NCBI GenBank assembly: GCA_015521735.1
Contig: WANQ01000043.1
Coordinates: 1-64,000, forward strand
DNA: 64,000 nucleotides
Direction: 5' to 3'
DNA from: Pyrodictiaceae archaeon
Lineage (GTDB): Archaea > Thermoproteota > Thermoprotei_A > Sulfolobales > WANQ01
Numbering within the stretch: position 1 is the first letter of the stretch; every line of letters starts with the position of its first letter. The notes beneath the pieces are model-generated. The model saw nothing but the letters and a program-made list of their open reading frames with translations, was not told where the DNA came from and searched no databases. Below are positions 33,287-41,827 of this stretch, piece after piece. Both the position numbers and the translations under genes were made by a program.

Positions 33287-34966
33287 TCAACCTAATCCTG
33301 CTAGCCTACTAGATAACTCTGTCATAGAGTTAATGTACTCTCTAGCACCATCAATACTTACAACACTATTTAGCAGACTAGATAAATAATCTATTCCGCC
33401 ACTAAGAGACCATATACCTAACATAACTATGATCAAGGCTATAACAAATAATACTGCTACTGGTAATGGATGCTCTTTAACTCTGCCTATAAGCTCTGTA
33501 GGCCTAGCTGGAACAATTAAACTCACAATAACCTTCATATAACCCAATATGCTAATAGCAGTTGACAAAACCAGTATTATAGCAAATACTACAAGCCCAC
33601 TATTCATTAACGCATTATATATTAGCAACTTACTAAAGAAGCCACCCAAGGGAGGAATACCTAGTAAGTGAAGTAATCCTAAGATAAGAGCAAACGTTGT
33701 AAACGGTAACAGCTTACCCAGCCCCCTCATATCATTAATACTTCTCGAATCTACAGCATCTATGTACACACCAGAGGCCATGAACAATAATGTTTTACCA
33801 AATGAGTGATTTATAATATGTAGTACTACACCTGTTATAGCTATAGAAGCTATTCCCACATCAACACTACTTAACCCGACACCAATACCCATAAACACTA
33901 TTCCTAGATGAGCAATAGTAGAGTATGCAAGCAATCTCTTAATATCATCCTGTATAACCATTACCAGTGCTCCAAGAATAGCCGAAATAGCTCCCAGTAT
34001 AAGCAAAACCACTAATATCGCATCACGTAAGCTAATACCACTTACAACCATATCAAGCGTCGAGTTAACTCCAAATAGAGTATAAACGAATCTTAAAGTA
34101 GCATAAGCACCCATCTTAACAACTAAGCCAGATAAAGCAGCTGAAACAGGAGTAGGAGCTTCAGGATGTGCATCAGGTAACCAGAAGTGATTAGGGAATA
34201 CAGCCGCCTTAAACGTGAAAGCCCATAAGGCTAAAGCCATAGCTATTGATGTAGCAATCAATGTATTACCATAGCCTGTACCAGATACAAGTGCTAGGTA
34301 ACGGCACGAGTCAACATCATGAAGGCAAAGCCATGGTCTAGCCTTTAATGCTAAATCAGCCATATTAACTGTACCATAGGTTCCATAAATAAACACTATT
34401 GCTAGAAAATACATTGTTGTAGCAGTAGCACCTATAACAGAATACTTAACAGCTGCTTCAACAGCCTCTTTCTTAGACCTATGGAAAGCCACTAAACCAT
34501 AAGCAGCAATAGCTAGTAACTCTATCATAACGAACAAGTTGAATATATCACCAGTATAAACTATACCAAGCATACCAGTCTCCAACAATAATAGCAACGT
34601 ATAGTACCATTCAACACCATCTCTCTCCCACATATACCACCAACTATACAATATAACAAGTAACATATCAAATGCTACTAGTAGTCCAAGTATAGCTCCA
34701 AGACCATCAACTTCATAGACTATGCCTATAGGCCCTGGCCAACCACCAAAGGGATATATTATAGGCTTACCTAAAACAACAACCATATTATAGCTAACCA
34801 AAGCATAAACTAGAGCTACAACACCAAATACTAGACCATAGACATGATAAAACCATTTTCTATCACCAACAACAAGAGATATCAATGGTAGTGCAAATGA
34901 AGCTATAGTTAGTATTAGTGGAGCTAAACCTAAACCCACATAAACCTCCATAACATCACCCCTCAA
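33287..34966 (-). CDS. Mrp antiporter subunit D-like (MnhD/MbhH)
   Basis: A 559-residue NuoL/M/N-type membrane protein with about 14 helices. The proton/sodium-channel core is visible: WYYTLLLLLETGMLGIVYTG (Glu in TM5), FKAAVFPNHFWLPDAHPEAP (TM7 lysine and the following conserved loop), PVSAALSGLVVKMGAYA and DDIKRLLAYSTIAHLGIVFM. It is the large antiporter subunit of the Mrp module next to the group 4 hydrogenase. It overlaps the MrpE gene by four bases. The likely function is Na+ or H+ translocation driven by H2 evolution. Confidence 0.88.
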   Translation of the reverse strand: MRGDVMEVYVGLGLAPLILTIASFALPLISLVVGDRKWFYHVYGLVFGVVALVYALVSYNMVVVLGKPIIYPFGGWPGPIGIVYEVDGLGAILGLLVAFDMLLVILYSWWYMWERDGVEWYYTLLLLLETGMLGIVYTGDIFNLFVMIELLAIAAYGLVAFHRSKKEAVEAAVKYSVIGATATTMYFLAIVFIYGTYGTVNMADLALKARPWLCLHDVDSCRYLALVSGTGYGNTLIATSIAMALALWAFTFKAAVFPNHFWLPDAHPEAPTPVSAALSGLVVKMGAYATLRFVYTLFGVNSTLDMVVSGISLRDAILVVLLILGAISAILGALVMVIQDDIKRLLAYSTIAHLGIVFMGIGVGLSSVDVGIASIAITGVVLHIINHSFGKTLLFMASGVYIDAVDSRSINDMRGLGKLLPFTTFALILGLLHLLGIPPLGGFFSKLLIYNALMNSGLVVFAIILVLSTAISILGYMKVIVSLIVPARPTELIGRVKEHPLPVAVLFVIALIIVMLGIWSLSGGIDYLSSLLNSVVSIDGAREYINSMTELSSRLAGLG

Positions 34967-35475
34967 TCAAATATCTTCTTAGCATATCTTTCAAACAATT
35001 CACTAATCTCAAGCCTAGCTTTCTCAGGCTCAGGGGTTTTAACATCTATCCAGTGCACATAGAATATCCTTCTATCCTTATCAAGATCTACAACAACTGT
35101 TCCAGGAGTATTAGTTATAGAGCATGCTACAAGTGCTTCAGCATAATCTGATTCAACACGATAAGGTACACGCACTATACCTGGATTAATAGGCATACGT
35201 GGACTAAGAGCACGCCTAATAACATCTAGGTGTGCTTTAACCTCACTTACAAGGAAATAGTGGAATACGTATTGGATAAGCCATCTAAGCCTATTAATAC
35301 TGTAAGCTTTAGAAGGATTAGATACAACTACATTAGCTGTAATCAACCCTATAACAACTGCTACAGCAATACCAGTAACAATATCATATAATCTAATAGA
35401 CCCAGTAAACACTATGTACACGATAAACGATAACAGCATTAATGGTAACGCCTTAACTATTCTCACAGCACTCAA
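34963..35475 (-). CDS. Mrp antiporter subunit E-like (MnhE/MbhA)
   Basis: A 170-residue MnhE-family protein. Two N-terminal membrane helices (LPLMLLSFIVYIVFTGSIRL; IVTGIAVAVVIGLITANVVV) are followed by a cytoplasmic domain with CSITNTPGTVVVDLDKDRRI and FYVHWIDV, the family's conserved core. It sits between MrpC and MrpD genes with ATGA-type overlaps on both sides. In Thermococcus Mbh the homologous gene comes first in the operon; here it lies near the end. Confidence 0.87.
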   Translation of the reverse strand: MSAVRIVKALPLMLLSFIVYIVFTGSIRLYDIVTGIAVAVVIGLITANVVVSNPSKAYSINRLRWLIQYVFHYFLVSEVKAHLDVIRRALSPRMPINPGIVRVPYRVESDYAEALVACSITNTPGTVVVDLDKDRRIFYVHWIDVKTPEPEKARLEISELFERYAKKIFD

Positions 35476-35867
35476 ATCCTCCTCACCTTACGAACATCAA
35501 CTGTACCATAAAGCCTATAATACTGGATTATAATGAATGCAATAAACAATGTAATAGCAAGACCAATAACTATAGCCGTAAGCACAAGCGCCTGAGGTAA
35601 CGGGTCAACAGCAGAACTAGTATACTCCTCTAACACCCTACGTGTAACAGGTAGTTCAGGTATAACAGGGGGTTTCGGCAACGCGTTACGAGGCCAACGA
35701 TAACCTACTAGTACAGCAAAAGCATTTGCTGTATCACTAAGAATTGTAATTGCAATAAGCTTCTTAACCAAACTAGGCCTAGCAAATATACCATACAATG
35801 CTATTCCAAGATTAACGTAAAGCGATAGCACTATAACGTAGGCTGTCAACACAGCTATATTAGTCAC
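35472..35867 (-). CDS. Mrp antiporter subunit C-like (MnhC/NuoK type)
   Basis: A 131-residue NuoK-like protein with three helices. LYVNLGIALYGIFARPSLVK, TILSDTANAFAVLVGY and DPLPQALVLTAIVIGLAITL, the last being the most conserved part of the MnhC/NuoK family, are in order. The Pro-rich loop between helices 2 and 3 (PKPPVIPELPV) is typical of MnhC. It overlaps its neighbours by four (MrpE) and eight (MrpB) bases. Part of the antiporter module. Confidence 0.87.
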   Translation of the reverse strand: MTNIAVLTAYVIVLSLYVNLGIALYGIFARPSLVKKLIAITILSDTANAFAVLVGYRWPRNALPKPPVIPELPVTRRVLEEYTSSAVDPLPQALVLTAIVIGLAITLFIAFIIIQYYRLYGTVDVRKVRRI

Positions 35868-36663
35868 GTGTAACCACCTCCCTTACATCCTCTTCACTTA
35901 CAGATAATAGTAGGAAGACTATCATGAAGCCAAAGGCTACTGCAATAAACTCTGATAAATTAAAGAACAATAAGCTTCCACCAAGAGTATAGTCATCTAC
36001 AAGCGAAGGATAACTTAATGGAGCATCAAGTTTAGCTTGATTCTGGAATATATAGGCGTTGACACCGAGAAGAAACGATATGAGTAATAATCCTATGCTA
36101 GTTAAGCCTACTCCAAGCAAACCAATACTACGTAAAAGCAATGCTCTCTCCTTAGATAATCCATGCCCTGGTAGAAAATACCTAGAAAACACTATTATGG
36201 CTAACACTATGACAACTGTTGCAATACTACCAGCTTGAAATCCTCCACCAGGGGTAAGGTGTCCGTGAAGTGCTACTGATGCAGCAACAGTGGGTATTAA
36301 TACAAATGATAATCTGGTAACAGTTTTAGCTATAGGGCTAAGACCCGTACCTCCACGACTATGAGTAATCTTAACACCACGATACAATGCTATAGAAGCA
36401 ATTATAGCACCATAAAATACTGCTGTTTCATACAATGTATCTAAGCCACGGAAATCCCATATAATAGCAGTAACTGATTCAAGAGCAAACGATGTAAGAA
36501 ACCTACGCCAAGGATTATATGTTAGGTTAAGATACTGGTAGGCAATATCCCTTACATCAACTGGTGGTAATGGGCCTAACCCGCCAAGACTAGTGATGTA
36601 TGCTAAGCTAAGCACAAATATAGCAATCGATATAGCTACAAATACATCTATCTTAGTAACCAC
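35860..36663 (-). CDS. MbhE-MbhF/MnhB fusion membrane subunit
   Basis: A 267-residue protein that joins two subunits separate in Thermococcus Mbh. The N-terminal part (to about residue 95) has SAVTAIIWDFRGLDTLYETA-like sequence (VTAIIWDFRGLDTLYET), diagnostic of MbhE. The rest is MnhB-like: ASVALHGHLTPGGGFQAGSI, IVFSRYFLPGHG and, at the end, LFFNLSEFIAVAFGFMIVFL. About six helices. The fusion is also known in other archaeal complexes, I believe. Three-base gap from the DUF4040 gene upstream. Forms the link between the antiporter and hydrogenase modules. Confidence 0.82.
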   Translation of the reverse strand: MVTKIDVFVAISIAIFVLSLAYITSLGGLGPLPPVDVRDIAYQYLNLTYNPWRRFLTSFALESVTAIIWDFRGLDTLYETAVFYGAIIASIALYRGVKITHSRGGTGLSPIAKTVTRLSFVLIPTVAASVALHGHLTPGGGFQAGSIATVVIVLAIIVFSRYFLPGHGLSKERALLLRSIGLLGVGLTSIGLLLISFLLGVNAYIFQNQAKLDAPLSYPSLVDDYTLGGSLLFFNLSEFIAVAFGFMIVFLLLSVSEEDVREVVTRD

Positions 36664-36665
36664 GT

Positions 36666-36932
36666 TTACTCACCCTCATATCTCTCAGTCTTCTTTATCA
36701 CAAACAATAGAACAGCAGGAATCAAGCCAACAGATACGGGAATGTAAACCAGAACTATGTCTGGAGCCATTAACACATAGTAGATTAACGCATACATAGA
36801 ACTCTGAATAGCAGAGAAAACAACAGCCCTAACAAGATCACGTTCACGTATAGCTAAGTAGGCAGCAACAACACTAGTTAACGCAAACAATGTAAGTAAA
36901 GCTAAAGTAAAGACCTCTAACACTACAATCAC
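36666..36932 (-). CDS. MbhD-like small membrane subunit (DUF4040)
   Basis: An 88-residue membrane protein with three helices: FTLALLTLFALTSVVAAYLA, VVFSAIQSSMYALIYYVLMA and YIPVSVGLIPAVLLFVIKKT. Matches the small DUF4040/MbhD subunit, related to part of MrpA and NuoJ. It overlaps the MrpG gene by four bases upstream. Its pairing with the following MbhE-F fusion reproduces the Mbh D-E-F order. Confidence 0.82.
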   Translation of the reverse strand: MIVVLEVFTLALLTLFALTSVVAAYLAIRERDLVRAVVFSAIQSSMYALIYYVLMAPDIVLVYIPVSVGLIPAVLLFVIKKTERYEGE

Positions 36933-37303
36933 CCCTTAATCCTAGCTCTATCCTCCTCTAAGTGGTCAACAACTTTTGGTTTAACAGCAACTACTCCTGC
37001 TCTATGAGCTGCACGTGCAAGAACATGAGTACCTACTGGTGCTAAGATGACAATTAATATTGCTGTAATAATGCTTGCACCAGCTAGGAAGAACCTATAT
37101 GTGCCAAGCCATTCAGCTCCAAGAGCTATAAGGGCAACACCAATTAATGGTACAAATGCTCCACCAATAGTACCAACTGTTGCAGCATGCAATCTTACAT
37201 AGAAGTTAGGGAAACGTAGCATACCTATACTTGCAGCTAAATCACAGAAAACCCCTATAGCTACCAGTATCTCCCCTAAGTACACTAGTATCTCGTTAAT
37301 CAT
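36929..37303 (-). CDS. Mrp antiporter subunit G-like (MnhG/MbhC)
   Basis: A 124-residue MnhG protein with three helices. IGVFCDLAASIGMLRFPNFY, the diagnostic VRLHAATVGTIGGAFVPLIG and TAILIVILAPVGTHVLARAA are all clear. The cytoplasmic C-terminus is charged. It lies three bases after the MrpF gene. Part of the ion-translocating module. Confidence 0.88.
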   Translation of the reverse strand: MINEILVYLGEILVAIGVFCDLAASIGMLRFPNFYVRLHAATVGTIGGAFVPLIGVALIALGAEWLGTYRFFLAGASIITAILIVILAPVGTHVLARAAHRAGVVAVKPKVVDHLEEDRARIKG

Positions 37304-37306
37304 ATC

Positions 37307-37591
37307 TTAATCACCCATATCACGTGCTTCAAAGTACTTAGATACATATACATCTAAAGCATAAACCCATAAGGATAATACAACAGCACATGATATGAGT
37401 ATAGGTGACCTGTAGAGAATAGATAATAGGGCTAGGAAAGCCGCAATATCAAACGATAGAGCATCAATCGCCAATACTGAGTCGGGTATAGTAGGGCCAC
37501 GTATAGCACGTATAATATACAATGTGAATGCTAGAAGGTATAAGGGGAAAACAGCTAGTATGAACAGTGTAACTTGTTGTTCAAGGCTCAA
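37307..37591 (-). CDS. Mrp antiporter subunit F-like (MnhF/MbhB)
   Basis: A 94-residue MnhF protein with three helices. TLFILAVFPLYLLAFTLYII, IRGPTIPDSVLAIDALSFDI (the family signature with its conserved Asp) and SPILISCAVVLSLWVYALDV are seen. It is the first gene of the Mrp part. A gap of 97 bases separates it from the 85-residue gene upstream; TTTTTATC on the minus strand near 37628-37636 may give the Mrp genes their own promoter. Confidence 0.88.
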   Translation of the reverse strand: MSLEQQVTLFILAVFPLYLLAFTLYIIRAIRGPTIPDSVLAIDALSFDIAAFLALLSILYRSPILISCAVVLSLWVYALDVYVSKYFEARDMGD

Positions 37592-37688
37592 ACCCCTTAT
37601 CCCCCCACATAGTTAGCGTTAACCAGATAAAAACTTATGCAACTTTTGATATAATCGTATAGTATTAGTAAAAGTATTGTTAGGTAAA

Positions 37689-37946
37689 TCAATCCTCTAA
37701 CACCAACTTAACATATTCATCTCCACCTATTTCACGGCCAATAAGCTTCCGAACCAATTCTAGATCAGTTACATCTAGTTCAAAATTCCTTGAAAGCAAA
37801 TTAAGGTATTCTCTACCAATAAACGCTATATCATCTAAGCTTAACCTCTTAACCAAACTACAAGTACTATAAGACGAGACTATATGCCTTGACACTGGAT
37901 TAAGTACTTCATGGTACTTACAAACATATACTAGTATCCCCTTCAC
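37689..37946 (-). CDS. Uncharacterised small protein of the hydrogenase operon
   Basis: An 85-residue soluble protein I do not recognise. It is acidic and helical (LDDIAFIGREYLNLLSRNFE, DVTDLELVRKLIGREIGG), with two cysteines (VCKYHE, STCSLV). Its start overlaps the small-subunit gene by four bases, so it is translationally coupled to the hydrogenase genes. It sits where the hydrogenase module ends and the Mrp module begins. A matrix-side accessory or maturation role is possible, for inference only. Confidence 0.6.
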   Translation of the reverse strand: MKGILVYVCKYHEVLNPVSRHIVSSYSTCSLVKRLSLDDIAFIGREYLNLLSRNFELDVTDLELVRKLIGREIGGDEYVKLVLED

Positions 37947-38443
37947 TTTACCTCAACCACCTCCTCCTTAACCTTAGGCTTAGCTATACCAAGCAAAACC
38001 GCTACACCATAAATTATTGCTTCAGGTCTAGCAGGGCATCCTGGAACATAGACTAGTTTATCTATTTCAACTCCATTCTCCTCTAACACCTTTTTCAATC
38101 CTTCAACACCACCACTAACACTATACGAGTCATGCCATATACCTCCACCTACAGCACAAGCACCAATAGCTAGCACTAGCCTTGGCCTAGGAACAGCTCT
38201 TAACGCATTTACAACCTTAGGCAATGTTTTACGCGTCACGGGCCCAGTCATTAATACTAGATCAGCATGTCTAGGAGAAGCTACTGGCTTTATACCAAAT
38301 CTCTCAACATCAAAGTATGGTGTAAGTACATCGAGTATCTCTATATCACAGGCATTACAGCTACCAGTATTAAGGTGGAAAACCCAGATACTCCTACGTA
38401 TAGCTTTAAGTGCTTCTAATAAGTTATCTCTCCGATTCTCCAT
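37943..38443 (-). CDS. Group 4 [NiFe] hydrogenase small subunit (MbhJ/HycG/NuoB type)
   Basis: A 166-residue NuoB-like subunit holding the proximal [4Fe-4S] cluster. Ligands are visible as NTGSCNACD (two Cys), IGACAVGGGIWHD (one) and VPGCPARPEAI (one). It docks on the large subunit, between the NiFe site and the NuoI-like ferredoxin. It overlaps the ferredoxin gene by 20 bases and the following 85-residue gene by four. The compact form without C-terminal cluster domain is normal for group 4. Confidence 0.93.
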   Translation of the reverse strand: MENRRDNLLEALKAIRRSIWVFHLNTGSCNACDIEILDVLTPYFDVERFGIKPVASPRHADLVLMTGPVTRKTLPKVVNALRAVPRPRLVLAIGACAVGGGIWHDSYSVSGGVEGLKKVLEENGVEIDKLVYVPGCPARPEAIIYGVAVLLGIAKPKVKEEVVEVK

Positions 38444-38963
38444 AAATCATCCCCCTACCCATCATTAATCCTTCAATAAATCTACGCTTACGGCACCTGG
38501 ACCCCATGTGAACATATGTCTCAGTTACTGGTACCCTTGATACAACGTAGCTTATCATTCTCTCAGTAGCAGTGGTTTCTTCACCACAACAACTACATGT
38601 AGCCTTATAGTGTATAACTCTAGAGTTGAGATCACCTATATTATCAGTGGCTAACTCAAATTCCCTACTAATAGTTATAGCTCCTACAGGACATACATCA
38701 GCACATCTACCACAGTATATGCATCTACCTATAAAGTAGTTGAGAGCTCTTCTTTCACCATCATCTACTAGCGTTAACGCATTACTAGGACAAGCATTAA
38801 CACATGCACCACAGCCAATACACTTACTTGCATCAATACGTATTCTTCCACGAAACTCCGGTGTAACTAGAGGTGGCTGGAAAGGATACCTAACAGTTAC
38901 TACTCCGGATCTATGAGCTATTCCTATTAGTTTAAATGGCTTAAGGAGGCTCATATCAAACAC
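38424..38963 (-). CDS. NuoI-like two-cluster ferredoxin subunit (MbhN/HycF type)
   Basis: A 179-residue subunit with two [4Fe-4S] motifs, CIGCGACVNACPSNALTL and CIYCGRCADVCPVGAITI, at about residues 46-90. A third cysteine group (ATCSCCGEE) follows near residue 125; this resembles the extra site of HycF/HyfH-type subunits. It passes electrons from the input ferredoxin to the NuoB-like cluster. It overlaps the large-subunit gene by 13 bases. Confidence 0.9.
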   Translation of the reverse strand: MFDMSLLKPFKLIGIAHRSGVVTVRYPFQPPLVTPEFRGRIRIDASKCIGCGACVNACPSNALTLVDDGERRALNYFIGRCIYCGRCADVCPVGAITISREFELATDNIGDLNSRVIHYKATCSCCGEETTATERMISYVVSRVPVTETYVHMGSRCRKRRFIEGLMMGRGMIYGESER

Positions 38964-40627
38964 CCAATACAGTTTATTTTAGATAGCTTACGTAGAGAGA
39001 TAATTCTACGCTTACGTGTACGAGCATCTACTACGACTACACGATCAGTACAAGAAAAGCATGGATCAATACTCGCAATAGTTAATGGTGCATCAGCTAG
39101 TGGTGCATCCTTTAACATAACTTTTAGTGCAGGAATATTCTGGTATGTTGGAGCTCTAACTCTCCATCTATAGGGTCTACCCTTACCAGTTATAATGAAG
39201 TGTATGTCCTCACCACGTGGCGCTTCAACACTTGAAACACCTATCCTACCCTCTGGTATCTCTAGTTCCTCAGCCATTATTGGTCCTTGAGGTAGTTGGT
39301 CTAGTAGTTGGCGTATGATTTCAATACTCTCAAGGACCTCGTCAACTCTAACAAGTAGTCTAGCTAAATTATCTCCTTCACTATAGACTGGTACCTTAAA
39401 TGAAACCTCCTTATACGCTGCATAGGGGTAATCTCTTCTAACATCGCGGTTCAGCCCCGAAGCCCTTGCTACGGGTCCTACAACACTATATGCTCTAGCA
39501 TCATGTTTAGGAAGTATACCTGTACCTGTAGCACGCTTAACCACTTGCGGGACACTTGTTATAACTTCAACAAGTTTCTTGAACTCGTCCTCAACCCATT
39601 TAACTGTGTCTAAGACCTTACCTATCTTATCTCTATTAATGTCCTTTCTAACACCTCCTACAAGGTTTATACCATATGTTTTACGGCTACCAGTTAACAG
39701 CTCAGCTAAAACCATTGTCTTCTCACGTATTCTCCAAGCATGCATAAAGCCAGCATCATATCCTAGGAGATGACATGCTACACCAATCCATAATAGGTGG
39801 CTGTGAAGCCTCTCTACCTCAAGTACAAGTGATCGTATATATAGTGCTCTTTCAGGAACATCTATTCTAGCAGCATTCTCAACTGCTTGTGTATAGCATA
39901 CAGAGTGTACGAAGCCACAAATACCACATATACGTTCAGCTAAGAATGGTACTTGTTGATAAGTAAATCTTGATTCACCAAGCTTCTCAATACCTCTATG
40001 GACATGGAAGCCGTTGTATCTTACATCTACTACTCTTTCACCTTCAACATATAACTCAAAGTACTCTGGCTCATGTAGTGCTGGATGATAGGGGCCTACT
40101 GGTATTCTTGGCCCACTTATAGCCTCTCTACTTCTAAGAGAGGGTTCAGGTCTAATATTGTAGGCTACATCCTTACGTAGAGGGTAAAGTCCTTCGGGCC
40201 AATCCTCAGGTAAAATAAATCTATATAGTCTTCTACCTTCAACTCTTATACCAAGTAGATCATACATTTCAAGCTCATACCAGTCAGCTGAAGGAGCAAT
40301 ATCTACAACACTAGGTATACTAGGCTTATCCGAGTCCATGTACGCTACTACTATTATGTTAACGTGCTTACTGTCTAGGCCGAAAACATAGTACGCTGAA
40401 AACACGCCCTTAACTGGGCGTTCATCTACACCTGCAACTGTTCTAAGATACGCGTCTAAGTCATTATGTATGATCTTTACTGCTTCTCTAATCCTCTTAA
40501 CGGGAACTTCAACTAGTATTCCTGCACCAGGAACATACTCTACACTACGTGCTATATGGCCTAACTTCTCAGTCAACTGAGCTCTTACTTCTTCCAAGTC
40601 TTGTTTACTTGGCTCAAAATCTACCAT
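38951..40627 (-). CDS. Group 4 [NiFe] hydrogenase large subunit, NuoC-NuoD fusion (HycE/MbhKL type)
   Basis: A 558-residue fusion: residues 1-165 are the NuoC-like 30-kDa domain (ADWYELEMYDLLGIRVEGRR, then FILPEDWPEGLYPLRKD); the rest is the catalytic subunit. Both NiFe motifs are intact: ERICGICGFVHSVC (Cys234, Cys237) and DPCFSCTDR (Cys523, Cys526). This rules out the related sulfane reductase and complex I, which lack the full set. A 29-residue tail after DPCFSCTDR, itself containing CIGC, would be cut by a maturation protease after nickel insertion. Catalyses H+ reduction or H2 oxidation at the cytoplasmic arm. Confidence 0.93.
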   Translation of the reverse strand: MVDFEPSKQDLEEVRAQLTEKLGHIARSVEYVPGAGILVEVPVKRIREAVKIIHNDLDAYLRTVAGVDERPVKGVFSAYYVFGLDSKHVNIIVVAYMDSDKPSIPSVVDIAPSADWYELEMYDLLGIRVEGRRLYRFILPEDWPEGLYPLRKDVAYNIRPEPSLRSREAISGPRIPVGPYHPALHEPEYFELYVEGERVVDVRYNGFHVHRGIEKLGESRFTYQQVPFLAERICGICGFVHSVCYTQAVENAARIDVPERALYIRSLVLEVERLHSHLLWIGVACHLLGYDAGFMHAWRIREKTMVLAELLTGSRKTYGINLVGGVRKDINRDKIGKVLDTVKWVEDEFKKLVEVITSVPQVVKRATGTGILPKHDARAYSVVGPVARASGLNRDVRRDYPYAAYKEVSFKVPVYSEGDNLARLLVRVDEVLESIEIIRQLLDQLPQGPIMAEELEIPEGRIGVSSVEAPRGEDIHFIITGKGRPYRWRVRAPTYQNIPALKVMLKDAPLADAPLTIASIDPCFSCTDRVVVVDARTRKRRIISLRKLSKINCIGCLI

Positions 40628-40629
40628 GC

Positions 40630-41538
40630 CTAAGCACCCAAGTATCCCAATACACTATAGGCTATAGTTAATGGTGTATAGATTTTAAGAAGACTACGTG
40701 GCGCTAAGTCTATTCTAGAACGCCCTAACACCACTGAGACTACTGCGAATACTATCCACAACACTACTAGTACTAGTAGGAATACTCCTATAGACGCTAG
40801 TCCAAGTACATTAGCGAATGGCAATACTATTAGATCTGCTAATATAGCATACAGTATGAGCCTCTTCAAGTAATGAGCATAGAGAGCTAAGCCTAGTACT
40901 GGTCCACTAAACTCCACTAGTACTCCAGAAGCAAGCTCTGGTTCAGCTTCACCTATATCAAAAGGTATCCTCCCCGAAGCCACGTAACATGCAATACCTA
41001 GTACGACTAAGAGTAGGATATATGATAACGTTAACCTAAAACCAACCAAGCCAGTAAAGCTTGAAGACCCAGTAATCAATGCTAATGCTATAAGGCTTAA
41101 CGCAAGGAAAAACTCGTTAACAAGACCCAGGCCTGCTTCACGGAAAACACCTATAGTAGCATAAGGATTACCTGAGGCAAGCGAGCTAACAGTCCATAGA
41201 AGCTGTAATGCTATTACTAGGACTAGAACCAACAATATGTCAGGTAATCCTAGGGTAAACGGGTTAGGTACACCATAAGGTATTATGGAAAGTGTTACAA
41301 GTGCTAAAGTATAGAGTAAGCCTACAAGTAATGGTACAAGTAAGCCTCCTTCCGGTAAAACTAGTTCCTTAGAAAAGAGCTTTAAAATATCATACCATGT
41401 CTGAAGTATGCTTGGAGGACCTATACGACTATGTAGTTTTGCCCTAATCTTACGTTCAATACCATCTAGGAGAGGAGCGAGTAAAGTCAAGCACACGAAT
41501 AATACAATAGATAATGCAATGTTAACCTCTAGTTGCAT
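40630..41538 (-). CDS. NuoH-like membrane anchor subunit (MbhM/HycD type)
   Basis: A 302-residue membrane protein with eight helices, the NuoH-family anchor. IERKIRAKLHSRIGPPSILQ is the diagnostic loop contacting the peripheral arm; RIPFDIGEAEPELASGVLVE is the second, with the acidic residues linking redox chemistry to ion flow. It starts two bases upstream of the large-subunit gene and overlaps the 101-residue gene by 17 bases. Confidence 0.92.
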   Translation of the reverse strand: MQLEVNIALSIVLFVCLTLLAPLLDGIERKIRAKLHSRIGPPSILQTWYDILKLFSKELVLPEGGLLVPLLVGLLYTLALVTLSIIPYGVPNPFTLGLPDILLVLVLVIALQLLWTVSSLASGNPYATIGVFREAGLGLVNEFFLALSLIALALITGSSSFTGLVGFRLTLSYILLLVVLGIACYVASGRIPFDIGEAEPELASGVLVEFSGPVLGLALYAHYLKRLILYAILADLIVLPFANVLGLASIGVFLLVLVVLWIVFAVVSVVLGRSRIDLAPRSLLKIYTPLTIAYSVLGYLGA

Positions 41539-41827
41539 AGAGAAACACCGTTAACACTACTATTGAGACTGTAAGCAAGAAGCCTATGTATAGAGATGAC
41601 ATTACAAGAGACTTCTCAATAGACTTCTGTAGCGTGTTAACAATTGATGCTAGCTTCTTAGAAAACGATATTATCTTCTGCTCAGTCTTCTCCCCCAAGC
41701 TAGTTGATGCAACAAATACTGTTGCGGCAAAGCCTATTATTGAGGGCTTAAGCTTCCCTAGACTACGCCTAATCTTCTCTAACGCCTTCTCAAAGCTAAA
41801 TATCGTTGATGCTCTAGCATAACTCAT
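41522..41827 (-). CDS. Small single-helix protein of the hydrogenase operon
   Basis: A 101-residue protein not recognised. A long amphipathic, lysine-rich N-terminal part (EKALEKIRRSLGKLKPS, KTEQKIISFSKKLASIVNTL) is followed by one C-terminal membrane helix (LYIGFLLTVSIVVLTVFLYA). It overlaps the antiporter-like gene by four bases and nuoH by 17, so it belongs to the complex. The position is where small NuoK- or MbhI-type subunits occur, but the sequence is not NuoK-like. It may be a scaffold helix. Confidence 0.65.
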   Translation of the reverse strand: MSYARASTIFSFEKALEKIRRSLGKLKPSIIGFAATVFVASTSLGEKTEQKIISFSKKLASIVNTLQKSIEKSLVMSSLYIGFLLTVSIVVLTVFLYATRG